Assembly (NCBI GenBank): GCA_002812745.2
Contig: NCSJ02000074.1
Coordinates: forward strand, 1-64,000
Direction of reading: 5' to 3'
Length of the DNA: 64,000 nt
Origin: Scytalidium lignicola
Taxonomy: Eukaryota > Ascomycota > Leotiomycetes
Part shown: one piece after another, positions 21,198 through 31,494 of the stretch
Numbering within the stretch: position 1 is the stretch's first letter
How the letters are laid out: every line of letters starts with the position of its first letter
Made by a program: the position numbers and the translations under genes
The notes under the pieces: generated by a model
The model's database searches: none
What the model saw: the letters and a program-made list of their open reading frames with translations, nothing else
Told to the model about the DNA's origin: nothing

Positions 21198-22825
21198 ATG
21201 ACCACCCATATGTCCATGGCTCCAGCGCGACAGCCATTCGCTCCATTGAACGGATCGCGACTCCAGAGTCTCACCAGTCTCAAGAACCGCCAGAATGGTA
21301 TGCTCACCGATTCTCCCTTCTCCCTTGCCCTGCGATTCTGATCTGAACCAAACCGAACTGAATTGCAACTGCATTGTTATTGCTACTGCTACTTGCTTTC
21401 TGCATTCAATTGTTCCCATATCCATACATACCGCTCGCAATTGAAATTCTTATTCCTGTCCAATATTCTTACCTTGCTTTCTCCGTAGCTCTGCCCAATG
21501 CCCTCGCATCGCCAATCAAGCGCAAGGCCCACTCCTTCGAAGAGGATGATTCCGAGAACATCGACCCAATTATCTTCCTCTCGCCAAAGCGTTCTAAGAA
21601 CCCCGATGGAACCTCCAAAGACACGTTTACCAAACCCGCCAGCTCCCAATTCTACTTGACCAAGGCACCATCTTCTCCCGTCGATGCCTTCCCTTCCTCC
21701 ACGCTCAAGCCTACCACTGCCTATGCTCCCAGTCGTCCGGCCCTCCAAGCCCGTTCACCAGTTGCAAAACTCCACACAACCGTAGCAAAGCCATCCCCTC
21801 TCTCTGCACCAGCTGGCCGTTCTCCAACCCGGAGGCGCATCGGCATCCTCAACCGTCGTCGTACCGCAAACTCTCCATTCACCCGCATCGACCCACCCAA
21901 ATTCAACGTCTCTTCCGGAGCCGCCAGTCTGGGTCTGGGTTTCAGCATCGATGCAGCTCTCTCCGGCACCGTGCCTTCTTCTTCGTATGCCACCGCTGGC
22001 CGGCAACGTCAAGCTGTAGCAGCCGCCGCCCAGCAGCACATTCACGTCCCTATCTCATCCCTGCCCAAGAACTGCGAGTTACCCGTGTCGTTGCATGCAC
22101 CCGAGATCAAGGATTCATGGTTCTTTGATATCCACGAGGACACGCCCGAGGAGCTGGCCACGAATCTCATGGAGCATTCGACTTGCACGCTTGATATCAG
22201 CAGCGACGAGGAGAGTGCTGCGAAAATGAAGGATGAGCGTGGGAAGGAAAATGTACCACCGCTAGACGATATTAGTCAAACAAGAACTACCATTTCGTCT
22301 CTCCCTGCATCCTCGCTTTCTTCTTCTTCCTCTAGCGAGGCTTCGGAATCAAAGCCAGGACATAGAGGAAGTCGTCGTAGCAGCAACAGCAGCAGCAGGA
22401 AAGATATCGATGACGGTGCTATTGATGTTGATCGTGCTCCCTTAGGCGAGATGCTCGCTGAGGATTTTTACCCTGAGGGCTGTGACGGGACCTCGGTTTT
22501 CGTTATCCCTGCTACGGATGCCGAGAGCGAAGTGGATGTGGAGGCGCAGGCAGAGGTGGAGCGTGAGCAGGAGGGTGTGCCTGGAATGGAGGAGTCGTCA
22601 ATGCCATCGGCGCCACTGGACGCCACTCCTAATGTTGATGTGCACGTAAATGCGGACGTGAATGTGGATATGGTTGGCAATGAAGAGCAGATCAATGTTG
22701 ATGCATTGATGCAGAAGGATGCTGAGGAGATGGCTGCTCCGCCTGCGGCCTTGTTGTGTCCAATTGAGAAGGCTGAGGAGAACTTTGAGGTGTGGGAGAG
22801 TGGAAGTGCTAAGGGCGATGAATGA
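21198..22825 (+). CDS. conserved fungal low-complexity protein of unknown function, 478 aa
   Basis: Exons are 21198-21297 and 21489-22825; the 191-bp intron (GTATGC to CCGTAG) fuses RLQSLTSLKNRQN to ALPNALASPIKRKAHSF. The N-terminus and a basic IKRKAHSFEEDDSENIDP segment look conserved and nuclear. The middle is Ser/Pro/Arg-rich with SPTRRRIGILNRRRTANSPF, then a short structured block (SWFFDIHEDTPEELATNLME) followed by CTLDISSDEES and GKENVPP. The C-terminal third is acidic and Val/Asp-rich with imperfect VDV repeats. S/T-P sites suggest phosphorylation. I do not recognise a catalytic domain. Two later in-frame ATGs (21210, 21216) are alternative starts. Confidence 0.8.
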
Positions 22826-23728
22826 GCATGAGCATGAGTACGAGACTTTTAATGTTGATGTTGTATGTTGACGTTAATGATGTTGTTTTTTGAGCGTTTA
22901 TGCTGTGTTTTGAGTTTTGCTTTGCTTTGCTTTAATATGGGTTGGGTTAGGTTAGGTTGTCTTGGTTTTTGCTTAATTTGTTTGTATATGACTTGTTATT
23001 GGCGTTTTCGGATGGTGGTGGTGTTTTTCCTCCTCTTGCTTGGTGGCTATTGTGTTAATGTTTGGTATGTCATATATATATCCCTCTATGCTATAGATGG
23101 CAAAAATGAATGGAATGGTCTGTATGGCTAAATCTTATATCCTGAGCTTTTGAAGTANTTTTTTTGTGTAAGATTTATGTCCTGATATAAACTTCTTGAT
23201 GGAGTGCTGCGTTCGTGACTCTTACAGTATTCTTCTAGTTTATTGATATTGGGAGGAAAATCTAGTATTCGTGATAATTCATCTGTTAATTGGTATATCA
23301 GAATAGAATCTGTGCTATCTGGGACTTATAGTTTTCTATAAGGAGGCAGTTTTCTTTGAGAGTGTTATATAATCCTGCTTGATTTTAATAACCATTGATT
23401 CTTGATCCTTACATATCTGAACACTTCTCTGCAACAAATCTGATCTTGGCTGGTAGAGAACGATATAGGGGATAAATTGGTATATCAATACGTGATATTA
23501 CTTGGGGTAGGGCAGCTTATAATAACTAAGGGAAAAGGTATAAGTAAATCTTATAATAATTTTAATAGTAACGAGGAAAGTAGGCAGAGTAAAATGCAGG
23601 TTCATCTTCCAGACATAATTCATATGGTATCATACACCTCCTAAACAAACCCAAACTAAGACGGAAAAAAAAAGAAGAAGAAAGGGGTAAACCAGTCCAG
23701 CTACCTACTCACCCAAACCCTTCCAACC
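22826..23728. other. intergenic region between convergent genes
   Basis: T/G-rich DNA (22860-23150) looks like 3' UTR, followed by AT-rich spacer with one undetermined base at 23158 next to a T-run. No gene is supported. The last 150 bases are the presumed 3' UTR of the minus-strand dehydrogenase. Confidence 0.5.
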
Positions 23729-25148
23729 TCAAGAAGAACTCCCCTCTCTCCACTTCCTAACCCTCCTATACTCCTCAACCATCTCCCTCACCCCCTCCGC
23801 CAACTTAACCCTAGGCTCATACCCCACCACCCTCCTCGCAGCAGAATTATCAAACCACCGCTGCGAAACGCTATCACCCAGATCCCTCGTCGACAACATC
23901 GGTCTCTTCCCTAGCATTTGACATACTTTCTCAACGACCCAGGTAAGCACGTATGCGATTGTTATAGGAATCGTAATCGAACCCTGGTTTGTCGTCGAAG
24001 AAGTTTCGGCTCCGGAAGTAAAAGCCGCGTGGATCATCTCCACGACTGATCGAAATGGAAGCGGGTCCCCATTTGTTATGAAGAAGGGCTTTCCGGCCGC
24101 GGATTCAAATCCTCGATTTCTGTCACCAGCAGTCGAGGTAGTAGTAGTGGTGGTGGTAGCAGAAGTAGTAGTAAGTAAATTCCTCGCCGCGAGGTCATGT
24201 GCTAAGGCTAGATTCGGCGCATATGTAAAGTCGTATAAATTCGTGCCTGGGCCGAGATGGATGTTTCTTGGGGCGGAGAGGAAGAGAGGGAGGATGTTTG
24301 TGTCGAAGGGACCGATTACGGCGTGGGTTCGGAGGGCGGTGGTGGGGAATGGGGATGTGCTTGAGGTTAGGACGAGGGATTCGGCGAGGGCCTTGTGTGT
24401 GGGGGTTTAGTGTTTCTTTCATTCATTTTTGTGGGTGAATTTTGGGTTGGAAGAAGAGGAGTTGTTATAGAGGATGAAAGTTGGAGATGGTCTCTCTTTC
24501 AGTGGTTTATGTTTTGATTGAAATGGGATGAGATGAAGATGAGGTGTCTCCAGGAACTCACTTAAAGCGAGGTATTCAAACATTGAAGTTAAGAAACTGA
24601 ATAAGAAAATATAAAATAAAATAACCCATTTTGAAATTGAAATTGAAAGTGAAATAAATACACACCTTACTCTTAGCATAACTATGATCAAACTCTTCAG
24701 GAACCGGCACCGACTCATCAACATTCACAAGATCCACCCAACTATGACTCTTCACCACATCTGCACTACTCGTATAAACAAAAGCCCTCACACTCCCCAC
24801 CTCCCTAGCAGCATCCAACACATTCCTCGTGCCCTCAACATTAACCTTGATATAATGCTTCTCAGAATCCATATCAAGTCGTTGAGCAATCTGGGGTATT
24901 AACCCAGCTGTGTGAAACACCACAAGTGGGGTTGATTCAACGAAGACATTGCGGATAAATGTTTTATCTGTTATGGTACCTTTGTGGTAGGTTACGTTTG
25001 GGAAGTATCTGAGGTCGCGGTTGGTGGTTGGGGTTGAGAGGTCGATTACATGGATTTGGCAAGTTGGATATTGGTCTTGAAGGCGCTGGATGATGCTCAG
25101 TCCTACTTGGCCGAGACCACCGGTAACTAGTATTGTTTTACCATCCAT
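23729..25148 (-). CDS. 3-beta-hydroxysteroid dehydrogenase/isomerase-like NAD(P)-dependent SDR (Erg26-like), 381 aa
   Basis: Exons are 25148-24666 and 24391-23729 with a 274-bp AT-rich intron (GTGTGT donor, CACAAG acceptor). The protein starts with a Rossmann motif ILVTGGLGQVG, has VFHTAGL and YTSSADVV for the cofactor/active-site strand, and the catalytic YxxxK in SYAKSK, whose last codon ends exon 1. Exon 2 continues ALAESLVL, then GPFDTNILPLFL, FTYAPNLALAHDLAAR and KPFFITNGDPLPF, all typical of the extended SDR 3-beta-HSD group that includes sterol-4-alpha-carboxylate 3-dehydrogenase. An unusual Thr-rich run (24 codons, mostly ACT/ACC) interrupts the domain after AARNL. Role in sterol metabolism is inferred; other substrates are possible. 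Confidence 0.85.
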
Positions 25149-25590
25149 GTTTATAATGAGGTGCTCAGAGGATGAGGGTTCATTTTAGCCTTGCGTTTTT
25201 GTGCTGGACTCGTTGGCGATATGCGGAGATGCTCCTATGGACAAGGGTTATTAGAGGTATCCCGGCGATCAAACTTCCAATTCCAACCCGACATTGCTTT
25301 AAATCATTACAACACTTTTGCAAACAGGTTTCCCTCGATTTCACTTGTCATGATTCTCGAGAGGAATTAAGAAAAATGTTTAAGTTAATAAGAAAATTGT
25401 AGGTGTTAAGTGAGAAAGCAGATTTTGAACCATATTTCTAGCTTCTGATGAAAGTAGCCGGATCAAATCTCCCGCAGCATCTACTCAAACATAGTGTGTA
25501 ATTAATAGACACTTTTTGCAAAATGGTACAGGTTATGCTTCAATTATCATATTTCACACAATTCATTCTCCCTATCCGAAGTAACCCATC
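25149..25590. other. intergenic region
   Basis: Promoter side of the minus-strand dehydrogenase and 3' side of the minus-strand SDH3 gene. AT-rich; nothing else recognised. Confidence 0.5.
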
Positions 25591-26302
25591 TTACACGAAA
25601 AGTGCTAAATAAATGGTGCTAAGACCGGCGAGACTGAAGACCACCAAACCCGTGTTGATAACCTGCTTGTTCTTAAATTCCTTTCCAAAATCCCAAACCA
25701 AATGCCTTACACCATTGAAAGCATGGAATGTGAAAGGAAGGGCAATCACAGACTTTGTGGCAACCTTCAGAGCCGCTGGCCATGCTGCGAATGCTGCAGC
25801 CATGCTTGCTGAGTCCATGTGCCATCCGAATAGAGGCGAGACGAGGTATGCTGCTCCGAAAATGTAGAAGCCTCCCGAGACGATAGCTCCAGTAATACGG
25901 TGCAATGAAGAGGCGATCCAGGGAATTTGTGGCTGGTAGATACTGAGATGTGGGGATGTAGGTCTGTTTTTGCGTTGTGCGGCGAGGATGGAGTGAGCGT
26001 CACTGGTAGTGATCTTTTGGGTTGTTGCTGGTCTGGATACATTTGTTAGAAACCATTGTGAAGCTGCTACAAAGGCTCAATTGGGCGTATACCGTGTTTG
26101 CATGGTGAGGCCAACTGCTGCCGGAGCTACATATTGCCCAGTAGCAATCTTTGAAAACACTGTTCGATTGCTGGCCGCCACTACGATCATGTCAGTAAAT
26201 CATTTCGATGTCGACCGAAGGTGGGCTGTTCTCTCAATTGCATCGGAGAGATGGGAACATACAGCGGCGCAGCGATAGATGGGTTGCTCTTTGTGCCAAC
26301 AT
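25591..26302 (-). CDS. SDH3: succinate dehydrogenase cytochrome b560 subunit (complex II), 189 aa
   Basis: Exons are 26302-26263, 26180-26093 and 26032-25591; introns of 82 and 60 bp keep frame. The product begins with a mitochondrial presequence (MLAQRATHLSLRRLAASNR), followed by KNRPTSPHLSIYQPQIPWIA and SSLHRITGAIVSGGFY, the conserved quinone/heme-region signature of Sdh3. Three hydrophobic helices follow, the second with the heme-side FHAFNGVRHLVWDFGK. It anchors the SDH flavoprotein and Fe-S subunits in the inner mitochondrial membrane and helps reduce ubiquinone. Length fits fungal homologs (about 180-190 aa). Confidence 0.95.
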
Positions 26303-27119
26303 TCTGATTGAACCGGTCGTGGATCTCCGCCGAGACAGCACAGTTGAATGAAGGAGGTTCGTGATCGAAGATGTTGTCGTCGTGCAATGGTGATGCGGAA
26401 GGTCTCGGCCGGGACGCCTCGGTAATGATTTAGCCAATCAAGCAGCGGCAATTACTTACGGCAAGAAGGAGCTTATCACGTGGTTAGCACTTATATTTTG
26501 TTCGCGAATTTCTGCAATTTCAATTCCTTCCTTCTTCATGAGCATTAACACATCACGCTGCCTATTCCTCGGTGGCAGCACGACAGTGCAAATGATCACT
26601 CGGTATGTTATGTGCCGGGTTGGTTATATATGTTCAGAGAACGAAGGATCTGTCGTTAATCTCGACCTTGAGGAGACCATCTCAAGGTCGTTTCATTTTA
26701 TGATCTATATTCCATATAATGAGTTAAGGTGTGAAAAGTAGATATTATGTTGGATTCTCTATTTTTATTCCTTGACCCTTTATTCCGTGTGCCACTGCAA
26801 CGTTGAAAGTCGTATATGGATAAACCCTTAGTTCGGAGTAGGACGCTTTCCGTTGCAGAAAATAATTCAATGAATATTCACCGCCTTGGTATTCATTTTG
26901 TATGAGAGTCATATAATATATATGCCGTAGAAGATTTTGAAAATAGCTACGGGCCCAGGCTCGTTGGCATTTTGAACAATGGCTGTGTCATCTCATTTTC
27001 GTGCTTTCAATTTCTTACCTTATGTTTCAGTCTAGCATCACCAGGAATCTAGACAACTACTGGGTATTCACAACATTAATTAGTTGATACCAAATATATC
27101 TCTATTAGCACATGTATAT
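26303..27119. other. intergenic region
   Basis: Contains the upstream region of SDH3 (first about 200 bases, with GATA/CACGTG-like sites near 26477) and an AT-rich spacer to the 3' end of the next minus-strand gene. No further gene was seen. Confidence 0.5.
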
Positions 27120-28593
27120 CTATTTCTCAACATTTTCTGCGGTTTCAGCAAAGCCTTTATCCACTAAGTCCTTTGCACTCTCAATAGGTGTCAGCCCGGG
27201 GGTATCATCTGGGTCATCTCCTCCTAAATTGCCCCATGGTGCCTTGTTTCTCTTCTTCTCACCAGGTCCCTCACTCTTAAAATGATACCCTCTAACCCTA
27301 GGGCCCTGCCCGCTTTTCGCTGGCAATTCACTCTCATAAGCTGCCGTAAAAGTCTCACAATCCGTATCAAAGGTCCCTTTTTGTATACTCTCTCTTACAG
27401 CTGCGAAAAATTCGGATAGAATGTAGTGGTTGTGGATTTGAAGGAGGACCCAGCCAGTCATTTCCTTTGCGGATAGGAGATGCTGGATGTATGCTCTATG
27501 ATGCAACGTACATGTATAGCAGGTACAGGAGGTAGTGATAGGTAGGAGTGAGGCTGCATGTTCAGAGTCCCACATATCTATTCCGAGTGGAAGAGCAGTT
27601 GTTCCATCCACAGCCGGAATGCTCTTATCTTCTGGTAAAGGGCCAGGAAAACGGAATGTGAGCGCAATCCCGGAGTCAGTAGTTGTGCTTATGAATGGTA
27701 CTGTGAAGAGATCCATCCCCAGAGAGACCTCCCTAAGAATATTATGTGGTGAAGCTGGCTCATCAAGCGAGAGTCGCGGCAGTCGTGAGACCGTGGTGGT
27801 AGCAGGCAAATCAGGAAGAAGATTCGAATCATATAATGCGAGGCCTTGAATCTGATCTGCAAATTCGTCCGCAACTGCATTCATGTAGTCAACCTGGCTA
27901 TGAAAATCAATAGGGAGCACAGGCGCAAAAATCATCTGTTCGGGATTCTTGGACTTGACGAGTTGAGTTAACCATGCTTGAGTCCTGTCGCCCATTTTTG
28001 CGATACGTTTGATCCCTGGGTTATTATATGGAAGATCAGCCATGGAAACAGCGATGTCTGGAGATAGGCTCTGAACAAAGGCGTTATATTTCGAATTCTC
28101 GAGGGTTTGGAAACCGGTTGATGTGTAGATTGAGATAAAACTATCGGAATTGCCGCTTGGTGGCTTTACCGCAGGGCTTCTGCGTGGTGCAAGTAATGTT
28201 ATAAGTGATGATGGGAGAGCTGTGAAGGAGTGTAAAGGAGATTGGCTGGGGCTCCAGTTCAAGATAGGGGGAGTCTTGCTTTCTGCCCTCTCCACGACTG
28301 AAATGAGTTAGCCAGGATCCCAAGGTGATACAGATAAGACGAAAATCAGTCTTACAATCCTCCAATGCCATATGGACACCAGATATATCAGTGCTTGACG
28401 AAATTACATCAGGCGTGATATGAGGGACAGCTCCTCTTGAACTTAAGGCAAAGAAATTCGGGGTCTGTACATCTTTTCGACCATTTAGGACCATCCGGCC
28501 TATTCTTGGACCGACAACATTGGAATCAACACCGCCTAAAATTTCAAAGAAACCCCTTGTTGCCAGTTTCGAAACCTCTTCTAATGCAACCAT
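27120..28593 (-). CDS. QTRT2: queuine tRNA-ribosyltransferase accessory subunit 2, 471 aa
   Basis: Exons are 28593-28356 and 28297-27120; the 58-bp intron (GTAAGA to TTTCAG) joins HMALED to FVERAESKTPP. Exon 1 has RKDVQTPNFFALSSRGAVPHITPD, the N-terminal signature of the TGT family. The C-terminal part has the zinc site CTCYTCTLHHRAY (Cys337, Cys339, Cys342 and a later His) preceded by PLGIDMWD. The catalytic-subunit Asp pattern is not evident, consistent with the accessory subunit that forms a heterodimer with QTRT1 to insert queuine into GUN-anticodon tRNAs. The partner is not in this window. Confidence 0.9.
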
Positions 28594-29155
28594 CTTAAGC
28601 AACGCCTGTGAGAAAACGGAGAAATATAAAAATCGCACTCCCAGCACTACTGGTGACCCAACTGTTTATTAGAAGNAAAAAAAATCCCCTCTTAAAGGGA
28701 ACAAGATTCTATGAAACTAAATAGCGCCCAAGGTCTCATCTAATTCCGCTTTAATAGTCTATACTTGATTGCATCAACTGCTATTTTTGTTTGAGGAAGT
28801 CCAAAATCTCCCAAAACGGTTAAACAAAAACCGACAAAATTATTTATGTTTTCGGACTAGTTCCTCCTGATAAGCTGTTCCTGCTTTATCCGTTGCCGCC
28901 AACCGTCTATCCGTAACCCTTGGCGTTTCTCACTGCATAAGATCCTCTATCACAACGGACCTCTGGTCGTAATCATTCCTTTCTCTATGTTATAATGGCA
29001 TCCAGCGCATGAGCGAAACATTATACCAGTCGCTCTTTCTTGAATTTTCCAATGATATTGAATGATTAGGAGCGCTCTCCTTGATAATCAAGCTCGGATA
29101 TTTCGGGTTTAAGCCGCCATACTGTACAGATACCCAAAGCATTGAGGGAGCGACA
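28594..29155. promoter_or_regulatory. divergent promoter, QTRT2 and LCCL genes
   Basis: 562 bases lie between the start codons of the minus-strand QTRT2 and the plus-strand LCCL gene, so both promoters must lie here. One undetermined base at 28676 adjoins an A-run. No specific binding site is claimed. Confidence 0.5.
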
Positions 29156-31110
29156 ATGGCTACCAACGCTACCAACGATGAACAAGCAGCCGCGCTATAT
29201 GGTGCTCGCGAAGATGGACATCCAGATGATCCCATCGAAGAGACTGGCTTATTACCGTTGCATGAAATGTCTGAAGATGACTCTCCACCAACCCCACGAT
29301 TTTTGCAGGACATAGGCTCATGGCGCGATTGGAAATGGGTACCAGTCCCGGTTAGAAGAGTCAGCAAGGCGGTTGTAGAATGGGCTAAGGGCCCCATTCC
29401 ACCGCATATCCATCGTATAGATCCATTATTTCCGAAGATACAAGAAGCTCCGATACGACTTTTAAATTACTATGTCCCCAAACGCAAGCACAAAGTTATG
29501 CTTTTGTTTTTTTACTACTTTCTTTGGATTTTCACTTTTGGGGTCGTTATGCGTGAGAGTACTTTTGCTACTGAAATTGAAGGATATGGAACGCCTCATC
29601 CAATTGGATGTACGAACGTTTATTGGGTCCCGGGCAATCAGTGTGGGTTGAATGGGAATAACTGTCGTCCCTTCAACGGAACTGGTTTTGCATTTCGATG
29701 TCCCGCAGATTGTGCAAGTACGCGGGTGGCCAATCCTCGGGCTGTTGGTGCTCAAGAGGTAAATTACAAACCTTTGGTTATTGGAGGCCCTGTGGAGGAA
29801 GGTGGGCCAGCAATCTACAGGAGTGACTCGTTTATATGTGGTTCTGCTATCCATGCAGGAGTCATTGATAATACCGAAGGAGGATGCGGTGTTGTATCTC
29901 TTGTTGGCGAGCATCACAATTACCCTTCTTCAAAACGACATGGCATTACGAGCGTAGGATTCGACTCCAATTTCCCATCATCGTTCACTTTTCAGTCTTC
30001 ACATAAATGTGTAGCCAAGGACCCTCGCTGGAACTTACTTTTTGTCTCCCTTACCTTCACAGTAGTACTATCTTTGTTTACCACCTCGCCGGTGTTGTTC
30101 TTCTTTAGCATGTTTACCGGTATCTTTGCGCATGTTGGCATGGCTTCCGACCCACCACCGCACTCTACTATCCAAGATCTAATGTCGAATCTCTTGGGAA
30201 AGTTTCTTCCGGCAGCATTCTGTGCATTTGTTATATACAAATTCATNGGGGGGTGAACGCGCTCTTGCAGGACTCACGGCTCATATTGAGAAGACGGTTC
30301 TCTGGTTAGGCGGATGCTGGTTTGGAGCTTTGTCAAACTACACTCTGGACTGGATACCTATTCAACGCCTGAATGCTCATGATCTAGCACAACAACCTGG
30401 CGCATATCTAGCATTGACTATTATAATTACATTGCTTGTCCTTATTGTGATACAGCAGGTGNTTTTTTTTCCGACGCGAAGGGCGGCTTATACGGTATCT
30501 AGGCCTCTATGGTATATTTGTGGGATCTATCCTGTTTTCCCTCCTGTTACCCGGCCTCAGTCTTCGAATCCATCACTATATCCTTGCTCTATTTCTCCTT
30601 CCTGGAACTAGTATGCAAACTCGTCCAGCGCTTCTCTATCAAGGCATCCTTCTTGGCTTGTTTATCAACGGAATTGCACGGTGGGGATTTGATCCTGTCT
30701 TGCAAACTCCAGGTGCTCTCCGAGGCGATGCTCAACACAATTCTAAACTCCCTAAGATCCTTCAGCCTAGTATAGCACTTGGTATGAACGTATCTACTAT
30801 TTCCTTCAATTGGCTTTCCCCTTTTCCTGATCCTATGGACGGTATTAGTGTGCTCGTCAACGATGTTGAGCGATTCAGGAGCTACAGGGATGATAAGTTT
30901 GGCAGTGATCATTTTGAGTGGACTAGAAATTCCTCTATGGCTGAGCCGGAGTACTTTCGATTTGCATATATGCAAGCTACTCAGACTTGGGATTATACTA
31001 AAGCAGGGATCTGGCATCCTGATGGCAGTTGGATAGAGATGGCACCAGGGCCAAGCAAAATAAAGAGAAGCGAAGGTGATAAGCTGGAGTTAACTAGAAA
31101 TGTTATATGA
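29156..31110 (+). CDS. LCCL-domain multi-pass membrane protein, about 650 aa, frame broken at two Ns
   Basis: The start ATG at 29156 opens a protein with an acidic N-terminus, a membrane helix (VMLLFFYYFLWIFTFGVV), and then a lumenal Cys-rich LCCL domain: GCTNVYWVPGNQCGLNGNNC, FRCPADC and YRSDSFICGSAIHAGVI, with GGCGVVSL. About seven further hydrophobic segments follow, and a soluble C-terminal region (FRFAYMQATQTWDYTKAGIW). The frame is lost at 30247 (N before a G-run) and at 30462 (N before a T-run); one base removed at each run restores it (GGERALAGLTAHIEK and EGRLIRYLGLYGIF). I therefore read an intact gene with base-calling errors. No intron is needed. Function of fungal LCCL membrane proteins is unknown. 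Confidence 0.82.
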
Positions 31111-31494
31111 TAGTGCTTTTGGGTAATTAATGAATGACTTAGGAGACTAAATATTTCTGTATCTTCCTTAAAAGGGTCTCCTCGATACATCCTTAATCTA
31201 AATATACGTACAATATGGACGTTCGAACTTCATTAATCTTGCAAGCCCCCTCTAACTACATATGTGTTGTGTTTATTAGTTTTATGAAGCCTCTGCACTA
31301 GAGAACTCCATCTATTAAACGCCTCCTCATTCGATCAAACTTCATAAACTGCCGACTAGGGCATCATAGGTGTAGCAAACTGCTAAATGGCCTGTCATAT
31401 TCTTGATTCTCAATGGCAGGGACCTCGGTTATGGGCGTAAAGCAGTTCTATAGACCGTGCTTTAACTTCAGGATGTGGAGTAGATAAGCCTTGG
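31111..31494. other. intergenic region between convergent genes
   Basis: 3' sides of the LCCL gene and the minus-strand phosphatase gene. No gene recognised. Confidence 0.5.

Noticed and set aside
22865..23131. Plus-strand frame after the 478-aa protein gene
   Set aside because: Cys/Phe/Leu-rich translation of T/G-rich 3' UTR.
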